DNA from: Xylanibacter caecicola
GTDB lineage: Bacteria; Bacteroidota; Bacteroidia; Bacteroidales; Bacteroidaceae
Reading direction: 5' to 3'
DNA length: 64,000 bases
Assembly (NCBI RefSeq): GCF_013166515.1
Contig: NZ_JABKKJ010000013.1
Span: 20,085-84,084, forward strand
This document shows, piece after piece, positions 50,617-59,783 of this stretch (position 1 is its first letter; the number at the start of each line of letters is the position of its first letter). Under the pieces are notes generated by a model. It ran no database searches and was not told the DNA's origin. It was given only the letters and a program-made list of their open reading frames with translations. The translations under genes were made by a program, and so were the position numbers.

Positions 50617-50960
50617 CTGCAACACAAAAATAAAATATCGCTGCAAAAGTACTTATTATAACTGAAACCAGCAAATATTAAACGGGATTTTTTCATGTCG
50701 TCCGGGCTTGTCCTGTGGTTTCCGGCAATATAAAGCACATCAAAAACACAAAGACTTGACATCTGTAAAACACTGACAATCATGTTTTTATACTGTTTTC
50801 TGTCACCTCTTGCACAGAGGTGCCTGCCGTGGTTCCCGCCTGTGGCTTGTGGTTTGGCTCGGCATGCCGTGTCGTTAGGGCGCGTGGTCACGGAGTTGTG
50901 ATACATTACAGTAATTCTCAGTGTGCCGCCCGTGAGGGTGGCTGTTGGAAATAATTACTT
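50617..50960. other. Non-coding stretch after the recombinase
   Basis: Apart from a small hairpin CCTCTTGCACAGAGG (50806-50820) and some G+C-rich palindromic pieces near 50840-50940, I see nothing assignable. Possible end of a transposed segment carrying the recombinase. Confidence 0.5.
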
Positions 50961-50977
50961 GATTATACTATTTTTTC

Positions 50978-51060
50978 GGATACCGGAGCCGTGAGGCTGC
51001 GGTGTCCTTTTCGCTAAAATGCAAAAGGATGGGCAGCATCTATGGTGTTGTGCCCTCTCC
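50978..51060 (+). ncRNA. Structured leader upstream of the small peptide and sialidase genes
   Basis: Three neighbouring stems can be drawn by eye: GGATACC/GGTGTCC enclosing AGCC-GTGA-GGCT (50978-51007), CCTTTT/AAAAGG with a TAAAAT loop (51006-51028), and GGGCAGCATC pairing with GGTGTTGTGCCC (51031-51055). The first two share two bases and cannot both form fully, as in a switch. I cannot match it to a known riboswitch class. Confidence 0.4.
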
Positions 51061-51129
51061 ATTCTTACACAATAAACGGACAAACATCACGACAGAGGGT
51101 AGTGGTATTACAATTTAAAGTGTATTACA

Positions 51130-51324
51130 ATGAATAGAAAACAGTATGTAAAGCCGAGAACGGACATTGTGGAAGTTCTTGCGGAGACAGACGTTCTTGG
51201 AATTGTCACCGGTAGCGGCGGACAATCGGGTGAAGAGGCTTTGGGCAAGGAAGACTTGTTTGATTGGGATGAGACCAAAGACGAAACGGACGACAACGAG
51301 AACAGTACGTATGACGTGTGGTGA
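51130..51324 (+). CDS. Short acidic peptide of unknown function
   Basis: A 64-residue reading frame: MNRKQYVKPRTDIVEVLAET, DVLGIVTGSGGQSGEEALGK and an acidic tail (EDLFDWDETKDETDDNENST). The start M-x-x-x-YVKPxxDIVEVL resembles a family of short Bacteroidota peptides with a KPxxxxxxL leader-like N terminus followed by a Gly/Ser stretch, usually annotated as hypothetical. It is 57 bases before the sialidase and likely in its operon, after a structured leader. Whether it is a precursor peptide for a modifying system, such as the PqqD set at 43.5 kb, is untested. Confidence 0.7.
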   Translation: MNRKQYVKPRTDIVEVLAETDVLGIVTGSGGQSGEEALGKEDLFDWDETKDETDDNENSTYDVW

Positions 51325-51380
51325 TGTGTTGTGTGGTGTTGTTGGAAAGAAATATTATAAATAAAACAAGGTAAGGAAAG

Positions 51381-53891
51381 ATGAAAAGATTTTTATCTCT
51401 GATGTTGCTTATGGCAGTGACGGCATGTGTCAGCATGGCGCAGGTGTTTGATACAAATAGCTCCTCCCGTTACCGTATACCGGCAATAGTAAAAGACAAC
51501 AACGGTAGTCTTGTTGCTTTTTCTGATTACAGGTATGGTACCGGCGATATAGGCACCGGGCGTATTGATATATACGGAAAGATAAGTACGGACAATGGTG
51601 CGACATGGGGCAATAGCTTTACAGCGTTGAGCGGAAGTAATACAACAGGATTTACACGTGCCCATGGCGATGCTGCCGTGGTGTGCGACCGCGAAAGCGG
51701 AAAGATGCTGATGATGTGTGCATCGGGAAGTATCGGGTATTCAGATTCTAAGATAAAAATAAACCGTCAGGGGCGGGGTTCTTGGTTTTCTCCGTATACT
51801 TATAGTCTTAATGTTAATGAAGCAATACGTGTAGGACGTTCTTACAGTGAAGATAACGGAAAGACATGGACAACATCTGTTGACAAAACATCTGATGTCT
51901 ATGGTATATGGGATGTGGCAAATGCAACCAGTTACAACGATGGTGAAAATTTTGTAGTTCCTGTCACAGGACTATTCTTCACAAGCGGCAAGATATGTCA
52001 GAGCAGCAAGATAAAAGTAGGAGATTATTACCGTATATATGCTGCGTTGTGCACCAACGTTGGAAGTCTTGTCGTTTATTCTGATGACTTTGGAGAAACA
52101 TGGAACGCCCTCGGAGGAACAAGTGCACGCCCGGCACCAAATGGTGATGAGGCGAAGATAGAAGAGTTGCCAAATGGCAACGTACTTCTCTGTTGTTGTG
52201 TGAATGGAAATACAGGACGCGACTTCAACATCTTTACATATACAGACCAACGGACTGCTGCCGGAATATGGGGATCGGTTGTAAGGTCGGGACAGACGTC
52301 GGTTGCCGGCGAGACATACGCCGCATCATGCAACGGCGACATAATGATTGTGCCTGCAAAGCGCGACGGCAAAGACATTTATGTAGCATTACTTTCGGCA
52401 GCGATGAGCAGTGAGAGAGAATACGTGGGTATCTATTGGAAAGAACTTTCGGCAGAGAGTGATTATGACACCCCATTGGATTTCAAAACAGGTTGGACGG
52501 CATTCCCCGTAAGCACAACATCATCATGCTATTCTTCCATGACACTCGACAACAACGGAAACATAGCTCTGCTTTATGAAGAGACACTGCTTAATTACGG
52601 TTATGACATCGTGTTCAAAACATTTGCTCTTGAAGATATAACGGGTTACAAATATAACGATCCATGGGTAGGCAAGGTGCTGACTATTAAAGTTCTGTCG
52701 TATGATGCGGATGAAAAAGTGGACCAACAGCGCTATCTATTTAATAATGATCTTAATCTCGCTGTAAATGCTGAAGAGGAAGCGACAACGCCGACATACA
52801 ACCATTATTGGGTTGTGTCCAAAGATCCGGGCACAAATACATACTATCTGTCATCACTCAACGGTGACGGCTACATGGGAAGAGCTAATGCTATAGATTA
52901 TTCAACAGGTGAGAAAAAGGAAAACATACCTGCATGTACGGACGATTATAAAAAGGAGTTCGAAATCCAAGACTTTGTTAAGACTTGGACACTAACTTCC
53001 AATAAAACCGGAGTAGCTATGAGCGGATATGCATTGAAGTTTGCATATGATAGCGACAAATCCAGAGTAGTGGCGATAGCCGACGACGGAGAAATTAACT
53101 GGTTTGACCACACTGCAAAAAGAGAGGCGATAACAAACAATGGCGTCACTAAATACTGGTCAACCGACTTTGAACTTAAAGAAGTAGAGTATACCAATAC
53201 AATCGGTGATTACGGAACATTCGACAAACCGACATACTTCGGTTTCCCCGTTAAGTTTGAGCGTTCGGATGACGGCAAGGCTGTATATCAAGGAGAAGAC
53301 TATAACTTCTATGCCACTTTGAAACTTCCGTTTGCCGTGACATTGCCTGATGATGTCAAAGCATATAAGTGCACATCGCTCTCGGATGTAGAAGGAACAC
53401 AGGTGGGACTTGAAGAGCTTGAGCTTAAGGACAATGTGCTTCCGCGCGAGACGCCCGTGCTTCTGAGCATGTCGGGAAAAGAAGGAGACGTTAAAACAGA
53501 GAAGACTATATATCTGCGTCCTGCTCTTGCACAGACCATGCAGGAGACAGGCTTTGCCGGAACGCTCGGAAAGAAGACTTTCAGTGATACCGAGTATAAC
53601 CCTGAAACCAACTCTAATATATATATTCTTAGCAAGAAGAACGGTCATGTTGCCTTCTATTGGCTCAGTGACCGCACCATGGCAGCCAACAAGGCATACT
53701 ATGTTTTTGAAGGAACGGCTACAAACCAGTCGCTTGTGTTCAATTTCGGAGGAACAACGGCTGTAGACAAGATCACAGTGTCCGATGCCGTAAAGGGCAA
53801 CGAACCCGTGTACGACCTGTGCGGAAGGCGTGTGGCTGCTCCTGTCAAGGGAATATACATACGCGGTAACAGGAAGGTTGTAGTAAGATAA
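51381..53891 (+). CDS. Sialidase (GH33, BNR repeats)
   Basis: An 836-residue secreted exo-alpha-sialidase. After a signal peptide (SLMLLMAVTACVSMA, to about residue 21) come RYRIPAIVKD with the first Arg of the triad, AFSDYRYG with the acid/base Asp, and three Asp-boxes: STDNGATWG, SEDNGKTWT, SDDFGETWN. The Glu in NGDEAKIEELPNG near 256 supports the Tyr nucleophile. From about 420 the protein continues into unknown beta-rich domains and ends with VYDLCGRRVAAPVKGIYIRG, a C-terminal motif common to Prevotella secreted proteins. It would release sialic acid from host glycans at the cell surface or outside it. Confidence 0.92.
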   Translation: MKRFLSLMLLMAVTACVSMAQVFDTNSSSRYRIPAIVKDNNGSLVAFSDYRYGTGDIGTGRIDIYGKISTDNGATWGNSFTALSGSNTTGFTRAHGDAAVVCDRESGKMLMMCASGSIGYSDSKIKINRQGRGSWFSPYTYSLNVNEAIRVGRSYSEDNGKTWTTSVDKTSDVYGIWDVANATSYNDGENFVVPVTGLFFTSGKICQSSKIKVGDYYRIYAALCTNVGSLVVYSDDFGETWNALGGTSARPAPNGDEAKIEELPNGNVLLCCCVNGNTGRDFNIFTYTDQRTAAGIWGSVVRSGQTSVAGETYAASCNGDIMIVPAKRDGKDIYVALLSAAMSSEREYVGIYWKELSAESDYDTPLDFKTGWTAFPVSTTSSCYSSMTLDNNGNIALLYEETLLNYGYDIVFKTFALEDITGYKYNDPWVGKVLTIKVLSYDADEKVDQQRYLFNNDLNLAVNAEEEATTPTYNHYWVVSKDPGTNTYYLSSLNGDGYMGRANAIDYSTGEKKENIPACTDDYKKEFEIQDFVKTWTLTSNKTGVAMSGYALKFAYDSDKSRVVAIADDGEINWFDHTAKREAITNNGVTKYWSTDFELKEVEYTNTIGDYGTFDKPTYFGFPVKFERSDDGKAVYQGEDYNFYATLKLPFAVTLPDDVKAYKCTSLSDVEGTQVGLEELELKDNVLPRETPVLLSMSGKEGDVKTEKTIYLRPALAQTMQETGFAGTLGKKTFSDTEYNPETNSNIYILSKKNGHVAFYWLSDRTMAANKAYYVFEGTATNQSLVFNFGGTTAVDKITVSDAVKGNEPVYDLCGRRVAAPVKGIYIRGNRKVVVR

Positions 53892-54040
53892 GCTCATCCA
53901 TATATGCAATGATTGCATTAAAGATTATGCACGGCAGGCGTAATGTCTGTCGTGCATAATTATTAAAAAGACGTTGCAGGCATATAAAATATGTATATTA
54001 TGATTGTCCGTTACGCCGTTTTTATTTACCTTTGCATACA

Positions 54041-54440
54041 GAAAAAGAACGCAGTGCCACGGTTTGTCGCCGGTGTACGTAAGAGACACAGGAGGAAAGT
54101 CCGGGCAGCGCAGGGTGCTCCACTTCCGAAAATAGAAGCTATTGGTGACAGTAGGTGACGGCAGAAGAAAACAACCGCCATATATAATAATGTGGTAAGG
54201 GTGAGAAGGTGGTGTAAGAGACCACCGGTCGGCGGGCGATCGCCGGGCTGTGCCGGCTGGAGGCTGCAAGTTCGCGTATACCATCGTCTGAGGGTTACCC
54301 GCCCGACTTATTCCGATGGAGGGTAGAACGCTTGAGCCGCAGGGTGACTTGCGGAGTAGATAAATGACAGGCACCGCCGTGGTTGCCGAGAGGTAGCGGC
54401 GGAACAGAACCCGGCTTATAGGGGCGCTGTTTTCTTTTTT
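54041..54440 (+). ncRNA. rnpB: RNase P RNA
   Basis: The conserved CR-I sequence GAGGAAAGTCCGGGC is at about 54091-54105 and the 3' conserved part AGTAGATAAATGACAGGC and GAACAGAACCCGGCTTATAG at about 54353-54421. P1 is formed by AAAAAGAACGC at the start and the GCGCTGTTTTCTTTTTT end, which doubles as terminator. A promoter-like TACCTTTG ends at 54034 with TTG 20 bases further up. Together these identify class A RNase P RNA. Confidence 0.95.
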
Positions 54441-54524
54441 TGCTTTATATCCATTGTAAAGCGAATAATGTGTCTTTCGCATGTATAGACATTTTATTTG
54501 TCAGTTTCATTTAACGACAGGCTT

Positions 54525-55844
54525 ATGGGCGAGCGTATAAAAAGACTGGTTGACTTTCTGAAGGTTGGTATCTGGACAGTGGACAGACACGACGTGTCGC
54601 CTGTGCGGTATATTGTCTATGAAGTGATAAGAAAACTGCTTCTTGCCATAGAGTGTTTCACGACGAAACGCATGATAGACTCAGCCGGATATCTTACTTA
54701 TTCCACACTTCTTGCCATTGTACCGATTATGGCGGTGCTCTTTGCCGTGGCGAGAGGCTTCGGTTACAACAAATATATAGAGGAGTGGTTTCGTGACCTG
54801 TTGTCGAGTCAGCCGCAGGCAGCCGACATCATAGTGGGCTTTGTCAATTCATATCTTGTCCATACCAAGAGCGGCGTGTTCCTCGGCATCGGTCTTATAG
54901 TGATGCTTTGGACGGTCATAATGCTTGTATATAATATAGAACAGGCGTTCAATAATATATGGCAGGTAAAGAAACCGCGTAGCCTTTTCCGCACCATAAC
55001 CGATTATATGGGCATGTTTTTGCTTGCTCCTGTGATAATAGTCGTGTCGTCGGGACTGTCTATCTTCATGGCAACGGTAGCGGGCGAGACAGACCGCATC
55101 GCTCTTCTGGGACCGGTCATGCGCTGTCTGATAGCGGTTATGCCATACGTATTCATGTCTGCGGTCTTTGTGGCGCTTTATGTTTTCATGCCCAATACGA
55201 AGGTGAAGTTCAGATGTGCGTTATTTCCGGGTATACTTGCCGGTGTGGCAATGCAGGGCTTGCAGTTGTTTTACATACATTCGCAGATATGGGTTAGCAG
55301 TTACAACGCCATATACGGTTCGTTTGCGGCGTTGCCCCTGTTTATGCTTTGGGTGCAGATATCGTGGATAATATGTCTGTTTGGCGCCGAACTGTGCTAT
55401 GCCAGTCAGAACTTTGAGGACTTTGCATTCCGTGCCGGTACCGACGAGATAAGCCATCGCTATCGGCTGATGATGAGCGTGATGCTTATGAGCCATATAT
55501 GCCGGCGCTTTGAGAAAGGAGAGAAACCGTATACGGCGCTCGAACTGCGTATGATAACGAACATACCAATACGCGTAACCCAGGATCTGCTTTATGATCT
55601 TACACGCATACACATGATAAGCGAGGTGACGTGCGACGAGAAAGGGGAAGACAGCGTATATCAGCCGGCGGAAGATTTGCAGCGCCTTACGGTGGGCGCG
55701 CTTATAGACCGTATGGAGGCTTACGGAAAGTGGAGCTTCAATCTTAACACTTCCGGTTGCGACCGTGTGGCATGGACGCGTGTGTTGCGCGCACGCGCCG
55801 ATTATCTCGACGAGCAGAGAAACGTGTTGTTAAAGGAACTTTAA
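54525..55844 (+). CDS. YihY/BrkB family membrane protein
   Basis: A 439-residue protein from ATG 54525 (MGERIKRLVDFLKVG); an in-frame TTG at 54498 could give nine more residues. The YihY core spans about residues 45-290 with six helices: ECFTTKRMIDSAGYLTYSTL, AIVPIMAVLFAVARGFGYNK, the GxGLIVMLWTVIMLVYNIEQ stretch, and MLWVQISWIICLFGAELCYA. The C-terminal 150 residues are cytoplasmic and resemble a winged-helix (LELRMITNIPIRVTQDLLYD). The family was once called RNase BN but is thought to be a transporter-like membrane protein. It follows rnpB by about 85 bases. Confidence 0.9.
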   Translation: MGERIKRLVDFLKVGIWTVDRHDVSPVRYIVYEVIRKLLLAIECFTTKRMIDSAGYLTYSTLLAIVPIMAVLFAVARGFGYNKYIEEWFRDLLSSQPQAADIIVGFVNSYLVHTKSGVFLGIGLIVMLWTVIMLVYNIEQAFNNIWQVKKPRSLFRTITDYMGMFLLAPVIIVVSSGLSIFMATVAGETDRIALLGPVMRCLIAVMPYVFMSAVFVALYVFMPNTKVKFRCALFPGILAGVAMQGLQLFYIHSQIWVSSYNAIYGSFAALPLFMLWVQISWIICLFGAELCYASQNFEDFAFRAGTDEISHRYRLMMSVMLMSHICRRFEKGEKPYTALELRMITNIPIRVTQDLLYDLTRIHMISEVTCDEKGEDSVYQPAEDLQRLTVGALIDRMEAYGKWSFNLNTSGCDRVAWTRVLRARADYLDEQRNVLLKEL

Positions 55845-55869
55845 TACACTTTTAATTCGGGAAAAATGC

Positions 55870-56085
55870 TTATTTTTGCATAAGATAAGTTGCGCCTCAG
55901 CAATTTGAAACTGGTTTCATTGTGTTCGGCTTGCATTATCTTTGCATAAGATAAGTTGTATCTCGGCAATTTCAAGCATGCTTGATTGCGCTCTATTTGC
56001 ATTATCTTTGTATAAGATAAGCTTCGCCTCAGCAATTTGAAACAAGTTTCATTGCATTCGGCTTGCATTATCTTTGCATCATTAA
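55870..56085 (+). repeat. 66-bp tandem promoter-bearing repeat upstream of the DUF1232 gene
   Basis: TTTGCATAAGATAAG-type strings begin at 55875, 55941, 56007 (TTTGTATAAG) and 56073, exactly 66 bp apart. From the second unit on, each contains TATCTTTG, the Bacteroidota -7 element. The last unit ends about 30 bases before the DUF1232 ATG and is the likely promoter. Confidence 0.92.
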
Positions 56086-56109
56086 TCATAAATTAAAAGA
56101 AACAGATAA

Positions 56110-56511
56110 ATGGAATTACCTGATTTTATGTCATACTCCGGTAAATTCACCAGCGGTGAGTTTATGGACAAGATTTCAAAGATTGCTAAGCGGGCAGGGG
56201 CAAAGTTGGTCTATGCCGCATTGATATTGTTTTACACCTTGCAGAGCGACAAGATATCCATAAAGGACAAGGCTATAATAGTGGGTGCCCTCGGTTATCT
56301 GGTGAGTCCGCTCGATGTGGTGCCCGATGCAATACCCATTGTAGGGCTTGGCGACGACCTCACCGTTCTTATCTATGTATTGAATAAGGTGTGGGGAGAT
56401 GTGCCCGAAGATGTGAAGACAAAGGCGAAAGAGAAGCTTGAAAAGTGGTTTGACGATGATGAGATAAGCGAGATAAACGATTTGTTCGGCAACAATCATG
56501 ACATCAAATAA
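56110..56511 (+). CDS. DUF1232 (YkvA family) small membrane-associated protein
   Basis: A 133-residue protein. The segment KLVYAALILFYTLQSD then KAIIVGALGYLVSPLDVVPD and AIPIVGLGDDLTVLIYVLN match DUF1232, with PLDVVPDAIPxxGxxDD as the hallmark. It has a short hydrophobic helix and a charged C terminus (VKTKAKEKLEKWFDDDEISE). The role of this family is unknown; in Bacillus YkvA has been linked to cell envelope matters only loosely. It stands alone, between the 66-bp array and the fabD promoter. Confidence 0.9.
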   Translation: MELPDFMSYSGKFTSGEFMDKISKIAKRAGAKLVYAALILFYTLQSDKISIKDKAIIVGALGYLVSPLDVVPDAIPIVGLGDDLTVLIYVLNKVWGDVPEDVKTKAKEKLEKWFDDDEISEINDLFGNNHDIK

Positions 56512-56542
56512 TGTGATTGCAAATCCAAAATCGTGATTTTTC

Positions 56543-56573
56543 TTGTCTGTATTGTGGAAAAAGGCTATCTTTG
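56543..56573 (+). promoter_or_regulatory. fabD promoter
   Basis: TTG (56543-56545), 20 bases, then TATCTTTG (56566-56573). The ATG of fabD is 38 bases beyond. Confidence 0.8.
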
Positions 56574-56611
56574 CAGCCTAATTCATTAATAGTAAACTTT
56601 TTAAAAGAATT

Positions 56612-57496
56612 ATGAAAGCATTTGTTTTTCCCGGACAGGGAGCACAGTTTGTAGGTATGGGCAAAGACCTCTACGACAATAACCCTTTGGCAAAAGAACT
56701 TTTTGAGAAAGCTAACGATATTCTTGGTTACAGGATTACCGATATTATGTTTGCCGGAACCGATGATGAGTTGAAGCAGACAAAGGTTACACAGCCCGCA
56801 GTTTTTCTGCATAGTGTAATCAGCGCATTGTGCATGGGAGATGATTTTAAACCGGAAATGACGGCAGGACACTCTCTCGGAGAGTTCTCCGCACTTGTTG
56901 CGGCAGGTGCTCTGAGCTTTGAAGACGGACTGAAACTTGTTTATGCACGTGCCATGGCTATGCAGAAGGCATGTGAAATGGCTCCTTCTACTATGGCTGC
57001 AATTGTAGGTTTGGCAGACGAGAAAGTAGAGGAAATATGTGCAGAAGTGAACAAAGACGGTCATGTTGTTGTTCCTGCAAACTACAACTGTCCCGGTCAG
57101 TTGGTGATAAGCGGTAACATCGAAGCGATTAACGAAGCTTGCGAGAAACTGAAGGCTGCCGGTGCAAAGCGTGCCCTGCCGCTGAAGGTTGGCGGTGCAT
57201 TCCATTCTCCGCTCATGCAGCCTGCCAAAGACGAGCTTGAGGCGGCGATAGAGAAAACGGAGTTTGCAGCGCCCAAGTGTCCGGTATATCAGAATGTAGA
57301 CGGTAAGCCTCATACGGATGCAGCCGAGATAAAGAGCAATCTTATAGCACAGCTTACAAGTTCTGTTCGTTGGACGGCGTGTGTTCAGAACATGATTGCC
57401 GACGGAGCCGATGACTTTACAGAGTGCGGACCGGGCAAGGTGCTTCAGGGCATGATAGGTCGTATAGACAAGACTGTGGCTGCACACGGCATTTGA
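56612..57496 (+). CDS. fabD: Malonyl-CoA:ACP transacylase
   Basis: A 294-residue enzyme: MKAFVFPGQGAQFVGMGKDL at the start, the nucleophile Ser in MTAGHSLGEFSALVA near residue 88, Arg in VYARAMAMQ near 114, His in GGAFHSPLMQP near 198, and FTECGPGKVLQGMI near the end. It loads malonate from CoA onto acyl carrier protein for fatty acid elongation. Length fits the family (about 290-310). It has a clear promoter and is followed by a 38-bp inverted repeat that probably ends the transcript. Confidence 0.96.
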   Translation: MKAFVFPGQGAQFVGMGKDLYDNNPLAKELFEKANDILGYRITDIMFAGTDDELKQTKVTQPAVFLHSVISALCMGDDFKPEMTAGHSLGEFSALVAAGALSFEDGLKLVYARAMAMQKACEMAPSTMAAIVGLADEKVEEICAEVNKDGHVVVPANYNCPGQLVISGNIEAINEACEKLKAAGAKRALPLKVGGAFHSPLMQPAKDELEAAIEKTEFAAPKCPVYQNVDGKPHTDAAEIKSNLIAQLTSSVRWTACVQNMIADGADDFTECGPGKVLQGMIGRIDKTVAAHGI

Positions 57497-57509
57497 TAAG
57501 ATTTTTAGG

Positions 57510-57602
57510 AATGAAGAATGAAGAATGAAGAATGAAGAATTAAAGTTACATTGTTTTAAAAGCAAACTTTAATTCTTCATTCTTCATTCTTCATTCTTCA
57601 TT
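57510..57602. terminator. Perfect 38-bp inverted repeat built of 9-bp units
   Basis: Arms 57510-57547 and 57565-57602 are exact complements; each is made of four GAAGAAT-like units (period about 9) plus a TTAAAGTT tail, with a 17-base loop. A degenerate further copy (CTTCATTCTTCAATT) touches the start of the GH13 gene. Confidence 0.88.
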
Positions 57603-57625
57603 TCCCTGTTCTTCATTCTTCAATT

Positions 57626-59296
57626 ATGGGAAAGATAATAATATATCAGATATTTACGCGCCTTTTTGGCAATAGGACTACGGCTTGTATCGAAAGCGGA
57701 ACGCTTGAAGAAAACGGCTGTGGTAAGTTTGATGATTTTACTCCTACAGTGCTTAAGCGTATAAAAGACATGGGCGTTACGCATTTATGGTACACCGGAG
57801 TGATACGTCATGCCACGGCAACCGATTATTCAAAGTATGGAATACCATGTCAAAATCCGTCTGTGGTGAAAGGAAAGGCGGGGTCTCCGTATGCGATAAC
57901 CGACTATTACGACGTTGACCCGGATCTTGCATCGGATGTTGAAAGGCGTATGGAAGAGTTCGAGGCTCTCGTTGAGCGTACACACAAAGCCGGAATGAAG
58001 GTCATAATGGACTTTGTTCCTAACCATGTGGCGCGGCAATATAAGTCGGTATGCCGTCCGGATGGCGTCAGAGACTTGGGAGAAGATGACAACAAGGGCA
58101 TGCACTTTTCAACGGTAAACAACTTTTACTATTGTCCGGACTGTGCTCTTGACCTTTCGGATGTTGTTTCTTCTGCAGATGCGGGTGACAATACGTATAT
58201 GGAATGTCCGGCAAAGGCAACCGGAAATGACTGTTTTGGCAACCGCCCCGGCAGGAACGACTGGTACGAAACGGTGAAACTGAACTATGGTGTTGACTAT
58301 TGCGATGCGGGAGGACGTTCGTTTCATTTTGACCCGATACCCGATACGTGGAACAAGATGACGGATATACTCTTGTTTTGGGCGGCAAAAGGAGTTGACG
58401 GTTTTCGTTGCGACATGGCGGAGATGGTGCCTGCCGCATTCTGGACGTGGGCGACAGACAAGGTGAAATACCGTTATCCGGATAAGATATTCATTGGAGA
58501 GGTATATGATCCCAACAGGTATCGCGACTACATAGGAGCCGGATTTGACTATCTTTACGATAAGGTGGGCATGTACGACTGTGTACGCGATGTGATATGC
58601 GGCAGGCGCAGAGCATCGGACATCACGTATATGTGGCAGGCAACTGATGACATTCGCAGTCACATGCTTTATTTCCTTGAAAATCATGACGAGCAACGTA
58701 TAGCATCGGACTTCTTTGCAGGTGATGCCGAAAAGGGTATTCCGGGACTTATTGTCAGTGCTCTGATGCAGAAAAATCCGTTTATGGTCTATGCCGGACA
58801 GGAGTTTGGCGAGCGTGGAATGGACAAGGAGGGCTTCAGCGGTGTTGACGGACGCACCACGATATTCGACTATTGGACGGTTGGAACGCTGTATCGTGGC
58901 TTTGTTAACAGACGCAAACAGACAGTTGCAGAGAAACATCTTTATGATATATATGCAAAAGTTCTCAATGTGGCGGCTAATGAAAAGGCTGTAAGCGAAG
59001 GAGAATTTTTCGATCTTATGTATGTCAACGGGCATATCGCAGACAGGCAGTACGCATTTATACGGAAAGCCGGTAACGAACTTCTGCTTGTTGTGGCGAA
59101 CTTCTCGGACAAGCCTGTTGTTGCAGATGTTGTTATACCGCGTCATGCTGTTGATTATCTCCGTATCGATGAGAACAACCATGAGGCAGTAGACATGCTG
59201 TCGGGTGACAAGTGCGTGTTAAAGGTAAAGGCGGATGCCCCTGTGTCTGTCTCGCTGGAACCGTATGGTGGAAAGATATATAAAATAAATCTATAG
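57626..59296 (+). CDS. Alpha-amylase family glycoside hydrolase (GH13)
   Basis: A 556-residue GH13 enzyme without a signal peptide (MGKIIIYQIFTRLFGNRTTA), so cytoplasmic. The four conserved regions are visible: VIMDFVPNHV near 130, GVDGFRCDMAEMVP with the nucleophile Asp near 262, KIFIGEVYDP with the acid/base Glu near 291 and FLENHDEQRIA with the third Asp near 353. A domain with several Cys (FYYCPDCALD, ECPAKATGNDCFG) is inserted at 165-205. The C-terminal domain (LLLVVANFSDKPVVADVVIP) is a beta sandwich. It should act on maltodextrins or glycogen-like glucans. Confidence 0.92.
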   Translation: MGKIIIYQIFTRLFGNRTTACIESGTLEENGCGKFDDFTPTVLKRIKDMGVTHLWYTGVIRHATATDYSKYGIPCQNPSVVKGKAGSPYAITDYYDVDPDLASDVERRMEEFEALVERTHKAGMKVIMDFVPNHVARQYKSVCRPDGVRDLGEDDNKGMHFSTVNNFYYCPDCALDLSDVVSSADAGDNTYMECPAKATGNDCFGNRPGRNDWYETVKLNYGVDYCDAGGRSFHFDPIPDTWNKMTDILLFWAAKGVDGFRCDMAEMVPAAFWTWATDKVKYRYPDKIFIGEVYDPNRYRDYIGAGFDYLYDKVGMYDCVRDVICGRRRASDITYMWQATDDIRSHMLYFLENHDEQRIASDFFAGDAEKGIPGLIVSALMQKNPFMVYAGQEFGERGMDKEGFSGVDGRTTIFDYWTVGTLYRGFVNRRKQTVAEKHLYDIYAKVLNVAANEKAVSEGEFFDLMYVNGHIADRQYAFIRKAGNELLLVVANFSDKPVVADVVIPRHAVDYLRIDENNHEAVDMLSGDKCVLKVKADAPVSVSLEPYGGKIYKINL

Positions 59297-59312
59297 TCAG
59301 TTACAACAAGTC

Positions 59313-59783
59313 ATGGCAGAAGATATATTGTTGAATGCTCACAACAAGGAGGAGTTCCCTCCGGCACACACAGCCGAACATCTTTTAAATCAGACGATGA
59401 TACGTATGTTCGGATGTGAGCGTTCGCGTAATGCGCACATTGAGCGTAAGAAGAGCAAGATAAGCTATATTCTTGAACGTAAACCCGACCGTAAGATCGA
59501 GAAGGAGATAGAGCGCAGAATGAACGAACTGATAGAGGCAGATATGCCGGTGACATTTGAGTTTGTCACACGCAGCACTCTTCCCGACGGCATATTGCTT
59601 GACAAGTTGCCGGATGATGCCTCGGAGACGATACGTCTTGTGCGTATAGGTGATTACGATGTGTGTCCGTGTATAGGCAAACATGTGCGGTCGACAGCCC
59701 AGATAGGGCGTTTTGAGATGCTCGGAACGAATTGGGACGAAGAAAAACGCTCGTTCAGAATACGTTTTAAGATTGTGCAGTGA
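59313..59783 (+). CDS. AlaX-like tRNA-editing domain protein
   Basis: A 156-residue stand-alone version of the threonyl/alanyl-tRNA synthetase editing domain. Zinc ligands are in AHTAEHLLNQ (HxxxH, residues 19-23) and DVCPCIGKHV (CxxxH) near 118-126. Proteins of this class remove wrongly attached amino acids from tRNA-Ala, though some relatives differ. It begins 16 bases after the GH13 stop and may share its transcript. It has no binding domain for the tRNA body, as in small AlaX proteins. Confidence 0.85.
   Translation: MAEDILLNAHNKEEFPPAHTAEHLLNQTMIRMFGCERSRNAHIERKKSKISYILERKPDRKIEKEIERRMNELIEADMPVTFEFVTRSTLPDGILLDKLPDDASETIRLVRIGDYDVCPCIGKHVRSTAQIGRFEMLGTNWDEEKRSFRIRFKIVQ

Noticed and set aside
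53780..53891. Type IX secretion signal at the sialidase C terminus
   Set aside because: The end (VYDLCGRRVAAPVKGIYI) is the short Prevotella-type motif, not a full immunoglobulin-like T9SS domain, so I make no claim about the export route.
56504..57565. Antisense frame of 353 codons over fabD
   Set aside because: It is a shadow of fabD; no domain is seen and fabD is certain.
58109..59182. Antisense frame of 357 codons over the GH13 gene
   Set aside because: Shadow of the GH13 frame, which has all catalytic motifs.
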